From the NCBI GenBank assembly GCA_049514335.1, contig JBEKVE010000176.1, positions 1 through 7,328 on the forward strand: DNA of 7,328 nucleotides. Reading direction: 5' to 3'. The notes beneath the pieces were generated by a model, which searched no databases, had not been told where the DNA came from, and was given only the letters and a program-made list of their open reading frames with translations. Position numbers and translations under genes: made by a program. This document shows positions 1 through 5,853 of this stretch, piece after piece; the first letter of the stretch is position 1; every line of letters starts with the position of its first letter. Source of the DNA: JBEKVE01 sp049514335 (GTDB lineage: Bacteria > Actinomycetota > Acidimicrobiia > Acidimicrobiales > UBA8190).

Positions 1-502
1 GGGCCACCGACACGGCCTTGCGCTCCACCAGGTCGATGAGCCGGCCCGGGGTGGCGATCACGACGTCCACGCCCCGGTTGAGCTTCTTCATCTGCCGCTC
101 GATGTCGGCACCGCCGTAGACGACGGCGACGCGTGGGCCCGAGGCGACGCCGAGGGGCTCGAGCACCTCGGCCACCTGCACGGCGAGCTCGCGGGTGGGG
201 ACGAGCACGAGGGCGCGGGGGTCCTTGGCATCACCACGGCCCACCCGCATGAGCAGGGGGATCCCGAAGGCGAGCGTCTTGCCCGACCCGGTCTTGGCCT
301 TGCCGCACACGTCACGCCCGGCGATGCCGTCGGGGATGGTGAGCGCCTGTACGGGGAAGGGGGCGGTGATGCCCTGCGACGCCAGCACGGCCACCAGGTC
401 GGGGGCCACACCGAGCTCCTCGAAGGAGGTCGCCAGGATCTGGGGCGCGTCGCTTTCGGTGGCAGGGTCGTCCCCCGCCAGGCGTTCGGAGACTTGGGTC
501 AT
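1..502 (-). CDS. DEAD-box ATP-dependent RNA helicase, N-terminal part
   Basis: ATP-dependent RNA unwinding or remodelling in the cytoplasm, as in the RhlE/CsdA/DeaD group of ribosome-assembly and RNA-decay helicases. Only the first 167 residues are present; the gene runs off the left edge. Helicase core motifs appear in order: the Q motif (F27 to Q52, SFEELGV ... FPVQALTIP), Walker A/motif I AKTGSGKT (69-76), motif Ia PTRELAVQV (102-110), the GG motif (YGG, 129-131) and motif Ib TPGRLIDL (151-158). The DEAD box and the C-terminal RecA domain would lie outside the window, so the subfamily cannot be set. The ATG at 502 is chosen because AAGGA lies 4 nt upstream (507-511) and the N-terminal extension before the Q motif is short. 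It is the only ATG-started gene in the window. The 208-bp gap to thiC argues for its own promoter. Confidence 0.95.
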   Translation of the reverse strand, partial: MTQVSERLAGDDPATESDAPQILATSFEELGVAPDLVAVLASQGITAPFPVQALTIPDGIAGRDVCGKAKTGSGKTLAFGIPLLMRVGRGDAKDPRALVLVPTRELAVQVAEVLEPLGVASGPRVAVVYGGADIERQMKKLNRGVDVVIATPGRLIDLVERKAVSVA

Positions 503-632
503 GTGTTCCTTCTGCTCACTCGGTCTTCGCACGGCCGCCTGTCGGCCGCTGTCAGGGTGGGCCCGCCTCGGTGGACTCCGCCCTGGCCGCTCGAGGCGAC
601 CCTCGAAGAACTGGTGAGGAAGACCCCGCGCT

Positions 633-648
633 CACGGCATATGCCGTG
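633..648. repeat. 16-bp perfect palindrome in the helicase leader
   Basis: CACGGCATATGCCGTG is perfectly self-complementary with no spacer. It lies about 130 bp upstream of the DEAD-box helicase ATG and just downstream, in the helicase direction, of a weak -10-like hexamer. It could be a repressor operator or, in RNA, a short hairpin in the 5' leader. No U-tract follows on either strand, so it is not a canonical terminator. The function is inferred only; the palindrome itself is certain. Confidence 0.6.
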
Positions 649-660
649 GCACGCACTGTC

Positions 661-666
661 ATCTTA
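661..666 (-). promoter_or_regulatory. possible -10 element for the DEAD-box helicase
   Basis: Read on the minus strand, these bases are TAAGAT, which matches TATAAT at 4 of 6 positions including the key A2 and T6. It is the best TA-containing -10 candidate I saw in the 503-710 gap and would start transcription near 654, giving a leader of about 150 nt. I see no convincing -35 hexamer. It sits between two dyads (633-648 and 667-688), the arrangement expected of a regulated promoter, but this is a guess from sequence alone. Confidence 0.3.
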
Positions 667-688
667 CCTGTTCATCGCCGCGAACAGG
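667..688. repeat. inverted repeat between thiC and the helicase gene
   Basis: CCTGTTC (667-673) and GAACAGG (682-688) are perfect 7-bp arms around an 8-nt spacer. The dyad lies 22 bp past the thiC stop and immediately upstream of the tentative helicase -10. It could be a thiC transcript-end hairpin, though no U-run follows it on the minus strand, or an operator overlapping the helicase promoter. The arms are GTTC-N8-GAAC, which is not the GAAC-N4-GTTC order of actinobacterial LexA boxes, so I do not call it an SOS box. Confidence 0.4.
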
Positions 689-710
689 GACTTTGCTGCA
701 CCGGCCCAGC

Positions 711-2378
711 TCAGGGGGTCGCCGGCGCGCTGTAGATCTCGGCGCCCCGGGCGCGGAACTCCACCGCCTTGGCCTGCATGCCGAGCTCGACCACCTCTTC
801 GGGGGACACGCCCTGCTCGTCGGCCAGGGCCCGCACGTCGTGGCTGATGCGCATGGAGCAGAACTTGGGTCCGCACATCGAGCAGAAGTGGGCCGTCTTG
901 GCGGGGCCGGCGGGCAGCGTGGCGTCGTGGTAGGAGCGGGCCGTGGCGGGGTCGAGCGACAGGTTGAACTGGTCCTCCTTCACGTCCTCGCGGTCGGGCA
1001 GCCCCAGATGCTCCTTGGGCGTGACATAGCAGAGCATGGCCGTGCCGTGCATGCCGATCACCGCCGCCCCGATGGCCGAGGTGATGTGGTCGTAGCCCGG
1101 CGCCACGTCGGTGGTGAGCGGACCGAGTGTGTAGAAGGGAGCCTCGTGGCACACCTCCTGCTGGAGGGTCACGTTCTCGGCGATGCGGTGCAGCGGCACG
1201 TGGCCCGGCCCCTCGATCATCACCTGCACGTCGTGGCGCCAGGCGATCTCGGTCAGCTCGCCCAACGTGCGGAGCTCGGCGAACTGCGCCTCGTCGTTGG
1301 CGTCGGCCACCGACCCGGGACGCAGCCCGTCACCGAGCGAGAACGCCACGTCGTAGGTGGCCAGGACCTCGCACAGCTCCTCGAAGTGGGTGTAGAGGAA
1401 GTTCTCCTCGTGGTGCGCCAGGCACCATGCCGCCATGATCGAACCGCCCCGGCTCACGATCCCCGTGACGCGCCGGGCGGTCATCGGCACGTAGCGCAAC
1501 AGCACGCCGGCGTGGACGGTGACGTAGTCGACACCCTGCTCGGCCTGCTCGATGATGGTGTCGCGGTACATCTCCCAGGTGAGCTCCTCGGGGCTGCCGT
1601 CGACCTTCTCGAGCGCCTGGTAGATGGGGACGGTGCCGATGGGCACCGGGGCGTTGCGGACGATCCACTCGCGGGTGGTGTGGATGTCGGGACCGGTGGA
1701 AAGGTCCATCACCGTGTCGGCGCCCCAGCGCGTGGCCCAGGTCAGCTTGTCGACCTCCTCGGCCACCGACGAGGACACGGCCGAGTTACCGATGTTGGCA
1801 TTGACCTTGACGAGGAAGCGGCGGCCGATGGCCATCGGCTCGGACTCGGGGTGGTTGACGTTGGCGGGGATGATGGCCCGGCCCGCCGCCACCTCGGCGC
1901 GCACGACGGCGGGGTCCATCTGCTCGCGCGCCGCCACGAATTCCATCTCCGGGGTGATGTCCCCACGCCGGGCGTAGTGCAGCTGCGTGACCGGCGCCGG
2001 GCCCCGGGCCACGAGCGGGGGTCGGCGACGCCCCGGGAAGGCCGCCGCCGATCCACCTCGCCGGATGGCGGCGCGGCCGTCGTCGCGCAGCTGCGGGGTG
2101 CGACCGTCGTGCTCGACGACGTCACCGCGCCCGGTGATCCACTCCAGGCGCAGGGGCGCCAACCCCGACTCGGGGACCGACCCCGGTCCCGAGGTGTCGT
2201 AGAGCAGCACCCGGGACGGTGGTCCCGACAGCGTCACCTCGGTGAACGGCACCCGCACGCCGGCGCGCCCCGCCTCGACGTAGATCTTGCGGCGGTTGAA
2301 CTGGCCCGGCCCGTCCCCCGCACCCTCGCCATCGGCGCTGTTCCCGGTGTCCGACATCCCTGGCATCGTCACGTGCAC
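711..2378 (-). CDS. thiC: phosphomethylpyrimidine synthase ThiC
   Basis: Cytoplasmic radical-SAM enzyme that converts aminoimidazole ribotide to hydroxymethylpyrimidine phosphate, the pyrimidine branch of thiamine synthesis. The predicted protein is 555 aa. It has the N-terminal FNRRKIYVEAGR segment, the family signature ARRGDITPEMEFVAARE, a central GDGLRPGSVADANDEAQ, the EGPGHVPLHRI stretch, and the C-terminal cluster motif CSMCGPKFC (C499, C502, C507), the CX2CX4C that binds the 4Fe-4S cluster in ThiC. Length fits actinobacterial members, which are shorter than enterobacterial ThiC. The start is ambiguous: GTG 2378, GTG 2372, ATG 2366 and ATG 2357 are all in frame. GGAGGG at 2387-2392 is 8 nt from GTG 2378, which is why I use it; the others would shorten the protein by 2 to 7 residues. 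A TPP riboswitch directly upstream implies feedback control by thiamine pyrophosphate. Confidence 0.97.
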   Translation of the reverse strand: MHVTMPGMSDTGNSADGEGAGDGPGQFNRRKIYVEAGRAGVRVPFTEVTLSGPPSRVLLYDTSGPGSVPESGLAPLRLEWITGRGDVVEHDGRTPQLRDDGRAAIRRGGSAAAFPGRRRPPLVARGPAPVTQLHYARRGDITPEMEFVAAREQMDPAVVRAEVAAGRAIIPANVNHPESEPMAIGRRFLVKVNANIGNSAVSSSVAEEVDKLTWATRWGADTVMDLSTGPDIHTTREWIVRNAPVPIGTVPIYQALEKVDGSPEELTWEMYRDTIIEQAEQGVDYVTVHAGVLLRYVPMTARRVTGIVSRGGSIMAAWCLAHHEENFLYTHFEELCEVLATYDVAFSLGDGLRPGSVADANDEAQFAELRTLGELTEIAWRHDVQVMIEGPGHVPLHRIAENVTLQQEVCHEAPFYTLGPLTTDVAPGYDHITSAIGAAVIGMHGTAMLCYVTPKEHLGLPDREDVKEDQFNLSLDPATARSYHDATLPAGPAKTAHFCSMCGPKFCSMRISHDVRALADEQGVSPEEVVELGMQAKAVEFRARGAEIYSAPATP

Positions 2379-2383
2379 GTGAC
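2368..2383. repeat. 16-bp perfect palindrome over the thiC start codons
   Basis: GTCACGTGCACGTGAC is perfectly self-complementary. It directly follows the TPP aptamer and contains both candidate GTG starts of thiC (2378 and 2372). In RNA it could fold as a 6-bp stem with a UGCA loop, burying both GUG codons and leaving ATG 2366 just outside. As DNA it holds two overlapping CACGTG units and could bind a dimeric regulator. The sequence symmetry is certain; either role is inference. Confidence 0.55.
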
Positions 2384-2468
2384 CCTCCCTCCGCCGGCAT
2401 TACCCGGATCAGGTCGACGGTCGGCGCCGGCGAGGCGCCCTCTCAGCCCGGTACCTCCGAGCTCCCGT
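2382..2468 (-). ncRNA. TPP riboswitch (THI element) upstream of thiC
   Basis: The minus strand carries the conserved THI-box blocks in order. CTGAGA lies at 2441-2446, after GGAGGTACCGGG. A GC-rich hairpin follows (GGCGCC ... GGCGCC). Then comes ACCTGATCCGGGTAATGCCGG (2394-2414), including the CCGG/CCGG P5 stem around GTAATG, followed by the conserved GCGGAGGGA end. These are the pyrimidine- and pyrophosphate-sensing halves of the TPP aptamer. P1 looks weak (about GCUC with GGGU), so the outer boundaries are approximate. The 3' part of the aptamer includes the thiC Shine-Dalgarno GGAGGGAGGG, so ligand binding should hide the ribosome site directly. I see no separate terminator hairpin with a U-tract, which favours translational control. 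Confidence 0.93.
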
Positions 2469-2601
2469 GGGCCGAGTCTCGCGCGCCCCGCCTCCGGCCG
2501 CGGCCCGGGTCCCCGGCGGCTTCGTGGCGCCGCGCCGGGCCGTGCCGAGGGGCAACCGCTGTGCCATGGTGTGCCCGTCCGACCAGGGAAGGAGACACGC
2601 T

Positions 2602-3126
2602 GTGGCACCGCAGGCACCCGAGGCACGGCGGCAGGGAGCGTCGAAGGAGGCCGGGGCCGAGCCCGTGCGTCTCGGTCCCGGCGACAGGGCGCCCGCCTTT
2701 ACGCTGCCCGACCAGGACGGCACCAAGATGGCACTGCGCGACTTCGCCGGGTCGCCCGTGGTCGTGTACTTCTATCCGGCCGACGACACGCCGGGCTGCA
2801 CCAAGGAAGCGTGTCAGTTCAACGACAACCTGCGCGCCTTCTCGAAGGCGGGGGTGGCGGTGCTGGGCATCTCGCCCGACGGGGCCGAGGCCCACGCCCG
2901 CTTCCGTGCCAAGTACGGACTGCGCTTCCCCCTGCTCACCGACGCCGGTCACGGCGTCATGCAGCGCTACGGCGCGTGGGGCGAGAAGACGCTCTACGGC
3001 AAGAAATCGGTGGGGGTGATCCGCTCCACCTTCCTGGTCGGCGCCGACGGCAAGGTGCGACGCGCCTGGTACCACGTAAAGGCCGACGGCCACGCCGACA
3101 AGGTCCTGGCCGAGCTGGGCGGCTGA
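2602..3126 (+). CDS. bcp: thioredoxin-dependent peroxiredoxin, PrxQ/Bcp family
   Basis: Cytoplasmic thiol peroxidase that reduces hydrogen peroxide and organic hydroperoxides using thioredoxin-type reductants. The 174-aa product has the AhpC/TSA thioredoxin fold: APAFTLPDQDG (30-40), VVVYFYPADDTPGCTKEAC (53-71), an LGISPDG strand (88-94) and the IRSTFLV block with the active-site Arg (R141). The peroxidatic Cys is C66, preceded by T63 and P64. C71, five residues later, matches the resolving Cys of the two-Cys PrxQ/Bcp class. The GTG at 2602 has AAGGAG 7 nt upstream (2589-2594). It gives a charged 20-residue N-terminal extension not typical of this roughly 155-aa family. GTG 2665, with AAGGAGG at 2644-2650, is an alternative start giving 153 aa. 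The gene is divergent from thiC and convergent with the glycosylase gene. Confidence 0.95.
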   Translation: MAPQAPEARRQGASKEAGAEPVRLGPGDRAPAFTLPDQDGTKMALRDFAGSPVVVYFYPADDTPGCTKEACQFNDNLRAFSKAGVAVLGISPDGAEAHARFRAKYGLRFPLLTDAGHGVMQRYGAWGEKTLYGKKSVGVIRSTFLVGADGKVRRAWYHVKADGHADKVLAELGG

Positions 3127-3159
3127 TCTCCGGACCCGGCACCGCAGGCCGCCCGACGG

Positions 3160-3951
3160 TCAGCGCTGATGCCGGGGGCACCACCAGCTCGTGCGTCCGC
3201 CGATGGTGGAACGCACGAGCTCCGTCCCGTCGCGCGGGCACCGGCCGCCGTGCACGCGCTCGGGCATGAGGTCGCCGGTGTGGGACCCGCCGCGCGCCGC
3301 CAGCTCGTCGAGCGCGGTGCGCAGGTGCCGGTGCAGCCGTCGGTGCTCGGCGGCGGTAAGCGAGTCGGCGCGCCGCCCCGGGGCCAGCGAGGCCCGCCAC
3401 AGGACCTCGTCGGCGATGAGATTGCCCACGCCGGCGAGGCGGTGCTGGTCCATGAGCCGGGCCTTCAACGCCACCGCGCTCGTGGCCAGCGCCTGGCGCA
3501 GCGCCGCCGGGGTGACCGACAAGGCGTCGGGCCCGAGGCGCAACTCGTCGGGGTCGAGCTCCACCCCACCGAGCAGGCGGGGGTCGCGCACCGCCATCCG
3601 CCCACCGTCCTCGAAGACCACGGCGAAACGGTCCCACTTCGGTTCGTCGCGACTGCTGCTGTAGACGAGCTGCTCCACCCCGGCCCGTCCGTCGAGCAGC
3701 AGCTGCCCCGTCATGCCGAATCGCAGGCCCAGCCGATGGCCCTCGCTGTGACCCCCGAGGTCCAGGACGAGCAGCTTTCCGTGACGCCGGGCCCGGGTGA
3801 ACCACGCGCCCCGGAGGGCGGCCGTGACGGTGGCGGGAGACGCCCCGCCCCGGACGAAACGCCGGTCACCGATCTCGACGCGCTCGACGGACCGGTCGAG
3901 CGCGCCCTCGGCCATCCGGCGGTAGCTCTCGACCTCGGTCAGCTCCGGCAC
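3160..3951 (-). CDS. Fpg/Nei family DNA glycosylase (MutM-like) with altered zinc finger
   Basis: Bifunctional base-excision-repair glycosylase/AP lyase acting on oxidised bases such as 8-oxoguanine or formamidopyrimidines. The product is 263 aa. Its N-terminus is MPELTEVE: P2 is the expected Schiff-base proline and E3 the catalytic Glu, with Thr in place of the common Pro at position 5. HGK (57-59) carries the conserved Lys, GMTGQL (79-84) the lesion-eversion Met, and LMDQHRLAGVGNLIADEVLWRA (166-187) the helix-two-turn-helix. The C-terminal finger reads CPRDG ... GGRTSWWCPRHQ: C238, D241, C258, H261. Two of the four zinc cysteines are therefore Asp and His, although GGRT with its DNA-contacting Arg is kept. 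I recall this variant from other actinobacterial homologues, so it looks like a subfamily rather than decay. Lesion specificity is open. The GTG at 3951 has no Shine-Dalgarno, fitting leaderless translation. Confidence 0.92.
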   Translation of the reverse strand: MPELTEVESYRRMAEGALDRSVERVEIGDRRFVRGGASPATVTAALRGAWFTRARRHGKLLVLDLGGHSEGHRLGLRFGMTGQLLLDGRAGVEQLVYSSSRDEPKWDRFAVVFEDGGRMAVRDPRLLGGVELDPDELRLGPDALSVTPAALRQALATSAVALKARLMDQHRLAGVGNLIADEVLWRASLAPGRRADSLTAAEHRRLHRHLRTALDELAARGGSHTGDLMPERVHGGRCPRDGTELVRSTIGGRTSWWCPRHQR

Positions 3952-3976
3952 GACGGCCGACGCTACTGTGGGCGCC
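3952..3976. promoter_or_regulatory. overlapping divergent promoter between the glycosylase and FrhB-like genes
   Basis: Only 25 bp separate the start codons at 3951 (minus) and 3977 (plus). On the plus strand TACTGT (3964-3969) is followed 7 nt later by GTG 3977. On the minus strand TAGCGT (3965 down to 3960) is followed 8 nt later by GTG 3951. Both fit the actinobacterial TANNNT -10, and each predicts a transcript starting within about 2 nt of its start codon, that is, leaderless mRNA. The two hexamers share the TA at 3964-3965, so polymerase should serve only one direction at a time. No good -35 is visible on either side. Neither gene has a Shine-Dalgarno here, which supports the reading. 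Confidence 0.6.
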
Positions 3977-5107
3977 GTGCCACCCGAAAAGCCGCACTGG
4001 GCCCATCTCTACCAGGAGGTCGTGACCTCCGGACTGTGCACGGGGTGCGCCGGCTGCATCATCGCCTGCCCCCACGAGGTGCTCCACTACGACGACCAGA
4101 ACGGCGTCTACCGACCGTGGAAGGTCGAAGAGGACGGCGGGGCCACCGATTGCACCCACGGCGTGAAGGGCTGCACCATGTGCACGCGCGCCTGCCCGCG
4201 CTTTCGCACGTGGGAGAGCGAGATCGACACCTTCATGTTCGGCCGGGAGCGCACCGTCGACGAGGTGGCGGGCATCAGCGGGGACATCGTCCTGGCCCGC
4301 GCCACCGACCCGGAGGTCCTGTCCTCGGCCCAGGACGGCGGGCTCGTGTCGGCCATCTTGATCTGGGCGCTCGAGCACGACGTCATCGACGCCGCTCTGG
4401 TGTCGGCCGTCGAGGGGGAGGGAACGTGGAAGGCGGTCCCCGCCGTGGCCCGCTCGCGCGCCGAGGTCCTGGCCACCGCGGGGTCGCGCTACACCTACTC
4501 CGCCAACACCCTGGCCTACCCCCGAGCCATCGAGGCCGGGGCGGAGCGCATCGCCCTGGTGGGGATGAGCTGCCAGGCGTCGGTGCCGGCCGTGATGTCG
4601 GCCCGCAAGGCGGGCAAGGTGGCGCGGCGCCTGGCGCTGTCCATCGGCCTGCTGTGCTCGAAGACGTTCGACGACGCCATCTTCCCCGACCTCTTCGAGG
4701 CCAAGTACGGGCTGGCCCGCACGGACATCTCCAAGATCAACATCAAGGGCGTCTTCCAGATCTGGACCCACGACGGCGGGTACACCGAGGTGCCGCTCAA
4801 AGAAGGGCACGCCTGGACGCGCGAGGGGTGCAAGGCGTGCCCCGACTTCGCCGCCGAGCACGCTGACATCTCCACCGGCGGCATCGGCGCCTACGGGGAC
4901 TGGACCCTCACCATCGTCCGCACCGATCAGGGACGCGAGGTCCTGGCCGGCATGGTGGCGGACGGCGTGGTGCAGACGCGCCCCGGTGACGACGACCCCG
5001 GTGCCCTCGATCTGCTGCGCCGGCTGGCCCGGGTGAGCCGGCGGCGGTGGCCGACGGGGGCCACACCCGGGCCCGAGCGCACACCGGCACCGGCCACGCC
5101 GGCCTGA
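3977..5107 (+). CDS. coenzyme F420 hydrogenase/dehydrogenase beta-subunit (FrhB/FdhB) family protein
   Basis: Iron-sulfur flavoprotein of the FrhB/FdhB superfamily, whose members bind FAD and move electrons to or from F420, or reduce other substrates as in plant 7-hydroxymethyl chlorophyll a reductase. In the 376-aa product, CTGCAGCIIACP gives a ferredoxin-type set C21, C24, C27, C31. A second set is C59 or C66 with C69 and C73 (GCTMCTRACP). The FrhB N-domain follows (SSAQDGGLVSAIL, 116-128), then the C-domain with GMSCQASVPA (196-205), IGLLCSKTF (223-231), CKACPDF with C285 and C288, and DISTGGIGAYGDWT (297-310). The last 30 or so residues are Pro/Arg-rich and probably disordered. No hydrogenase or dehydrogenase partner subunits are nearby, so the substrate is unknown. 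GTG 3977 is preferred because a -10 lies 7 nt upstream; GTG 3968 overlaps that -10. Confidence 0.88.
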   Translation: MPPEKPHWAHLYQEVVTSGLCTGCAGCIIACPHEVLHYDDQNGVYRPWKVEEDGGATDCTHGVKGCTMCTRACPRFRTWESEIDTFMFGRERTVDEVAGISGDIVLARATDPEVLSSAQDGGLVSAILIWALEHDVIDAALVSAVEGEGTWKAVPAVARSRAEVLATAGSRYTYSANTLAYPRAIEAGAERIALVGMSCQASVPAVMSARKAGKVARRLALSIGLLCSKTFDDAIFPDLFEAKYGLARTDISKINIKGVFQIWTHDGGYTEVPLKEGHAWTREGCKACPDFAAEHADISTGGIGAYGDWTLTIVRTDQGREVLAGMVADGVVQTRPGDDDPGALDLLRRLARVSRRRWPTGATPGPERTPAPATPA

Positions 5108-5117
5108 ACGGCGCCGG

Positions 5118-5828
5118 TCAACCTGGCGGCGGCGCGTGGCGCCGACCGGGACCGCCCGCTCGCTCCGCCAGGACGCGTGCCCTGAACACCACGGCGTCGA
5201 TCATGGGCTCGGTGAGCCTGCCCGTGAAGGTGTTCTGCTGGCTCGGGTGGTACGAGCAGAGCAAGGTGCGCCCGCCCCCCACCTCGACCTCGAGCCCGTG
5301 GGCGAAGCGTGGGCGGGGACGCACGCCGAGCTCGTCGGCCATCACCCGGTAGGCGAACTCCCCGAGGGCGACCACCACGGCCACGCGCCCCAGCAAGGCG
5401 AGCTCTCGGCGCAGATACGGCAGACACGTGTCTCGCTCGGTCGGGGTGGGTTTGTTGGCCGGCGGCGCGCACCGTACGGCGGCGAGCACATAGGCGTCCG
5501 ACAGCTCGAGCCCGTCATCGGCCGAGACGCTCGTGGGCTGGTTGGCGAAACCGCCGCGCCACAGCGCAGCGAACAGCCAGTCCCCGGAACGGTCGCCGGT
5601 GAACACACGACCGGTGCGGTTCCCGCCGTGGGCGGCGGGGGCGAGCCCCACCACGGCCACCCGGGCGGCGGGGTCCCCGAAGCCCGGCACCGGCCGCCCC
5701 CAGTACTCCTCGCCGGCGTAGGCGGCCCGGCGCTCGTGCGCCACCTGCTCGCGCCACGCCACCAGCCGGGGGCACAGGCGGCAGTGGACGATCTCGTCGG
5801 TCAGCGCGTCGAGCGGCGAGCGCGTCAC
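5118..5828 (-). CDS. udgB: type-5 uracil-DNA glycosylase (UdgB)
   Basis: Excises uracil, and in studied family-5 enzymes also hypoxanthine and other deaminated bases, from DNA to start base-excision repair. The product is 236 aa. C16 and C19 (HCRLCPRLV) with C120 (VRCAPP) and C135 (RDTCLPYL) form the family's four-Cys 4Fe-4S site. Motif A is GLAPAAHGGNRTGRVFTGD (61-79), where the AAHGG signature marks family 5 rather than family 4. The later motif is SYHPSQQNTFTGR (192-204) with H194. The GTG at 5828 is chosen because family homology begins there with MTRSPLDALTDEIVHC. The frame stays open to 6014 but only as antisense to the phosphatase gene. No Shine-Dalgarno precedes GTG 5828, but TACGCT lies 7 nt upstream, consistent with a leaderless message. 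The gene converges on the FrhB-like gene with a 10-bp gap. Confidence 0.93.
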   Translation of the reverse strand: MTRSPLDALTDEIVHCRLCPRLVAWREQVAHERRAAYAGEEYWGRPVPGFGDPAARVAVVGLAPAAHGGNRTGRVFTGDRSGDWLFAALWRGGFANQPTSVSADDGLELSDAYVLAAVRCAPPANKPTPTERDTCLPYLRRELALLGRVAVVVALGEFAYRVMADELGVRPRPRFAHGLEVEVGGGRTLLCSYHPSQQNTFTGRLTEPMIDAVVFRARVLAERAGGPGRRHAPPPG

Positions 5829-5853
5829 GGCCGACAGCGTACGATGGCGCCCC
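5829..5853. promoter_or_regulatory. overlapping divergent promoter between udgB and the phosphatase operon
   Basis: Again exactly 25 bp separate two divergent GTG starts (5828 minus, 5854 plus). On the plus strand TACGAT (5840-5845), a good -10 with the AT end, is 8 nt from GTG 5854. On the minus strand TACGCT (5841 down to 5836) is 7 nt from GTG 5828. They share the TA at 5840-5841 inside a CGTACG palindrome. This repeats the layout of 3952-3976, with predicted start sites about 23 bp apart and leaders of 0 to 2 nt. No -35 is recognisable. It should drive the whole phosphatase, DUF3090 and SCO1664 operon. Confidence 0.65.

Noticed and set aside
667..688. LexA/SOS box upstream of the helicase gene
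   Set aside because: The half-sites are in the order GTTC-N8-GAAC, opposite to the GAAC-N4-GTTC pattern of actinobacterial SOS boxes.
2470..2601. Promoters for thiC and the peroxiredoxin gene in the divergent gap
   Set aside because: I looked for TANNNT or TTGACA-like hexamers on both strands and found none worth calling; the region is very GC-rich. Promoters must exist nearby but cannot be placed from sequence.
3160..3169. TCAGCGCTGA palindrome at the glycosylase stop codon
   Set aside because: It is short and made by the stop plus the last codons; likely chance rather than a terminator.
693..3269. 858-aa open frame on the plus strand across thiC
   Set aside because: It is antisense to a clear thiC and its own riboswitch. 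Its translation is rich in His, Gly and Arg with no recognisable domain, as expected of a GC-rich shadow frame.
3169..4866. 565-aa plus-strand open frame over the glycosylase and FrhB-like genes
   Set aside because: It spans two well-supported genes in the wrong frame and shows no domain.
5114..5149. Stem CCGGTC/GACCGG with an inner GGCG/CGCC, as a terminator after the FrhB-like gene
   Set aside because: It has a 5-nt bulge, no U-tract, and lies within the udgB coding end. Such stems are common by chance at this G+C content.
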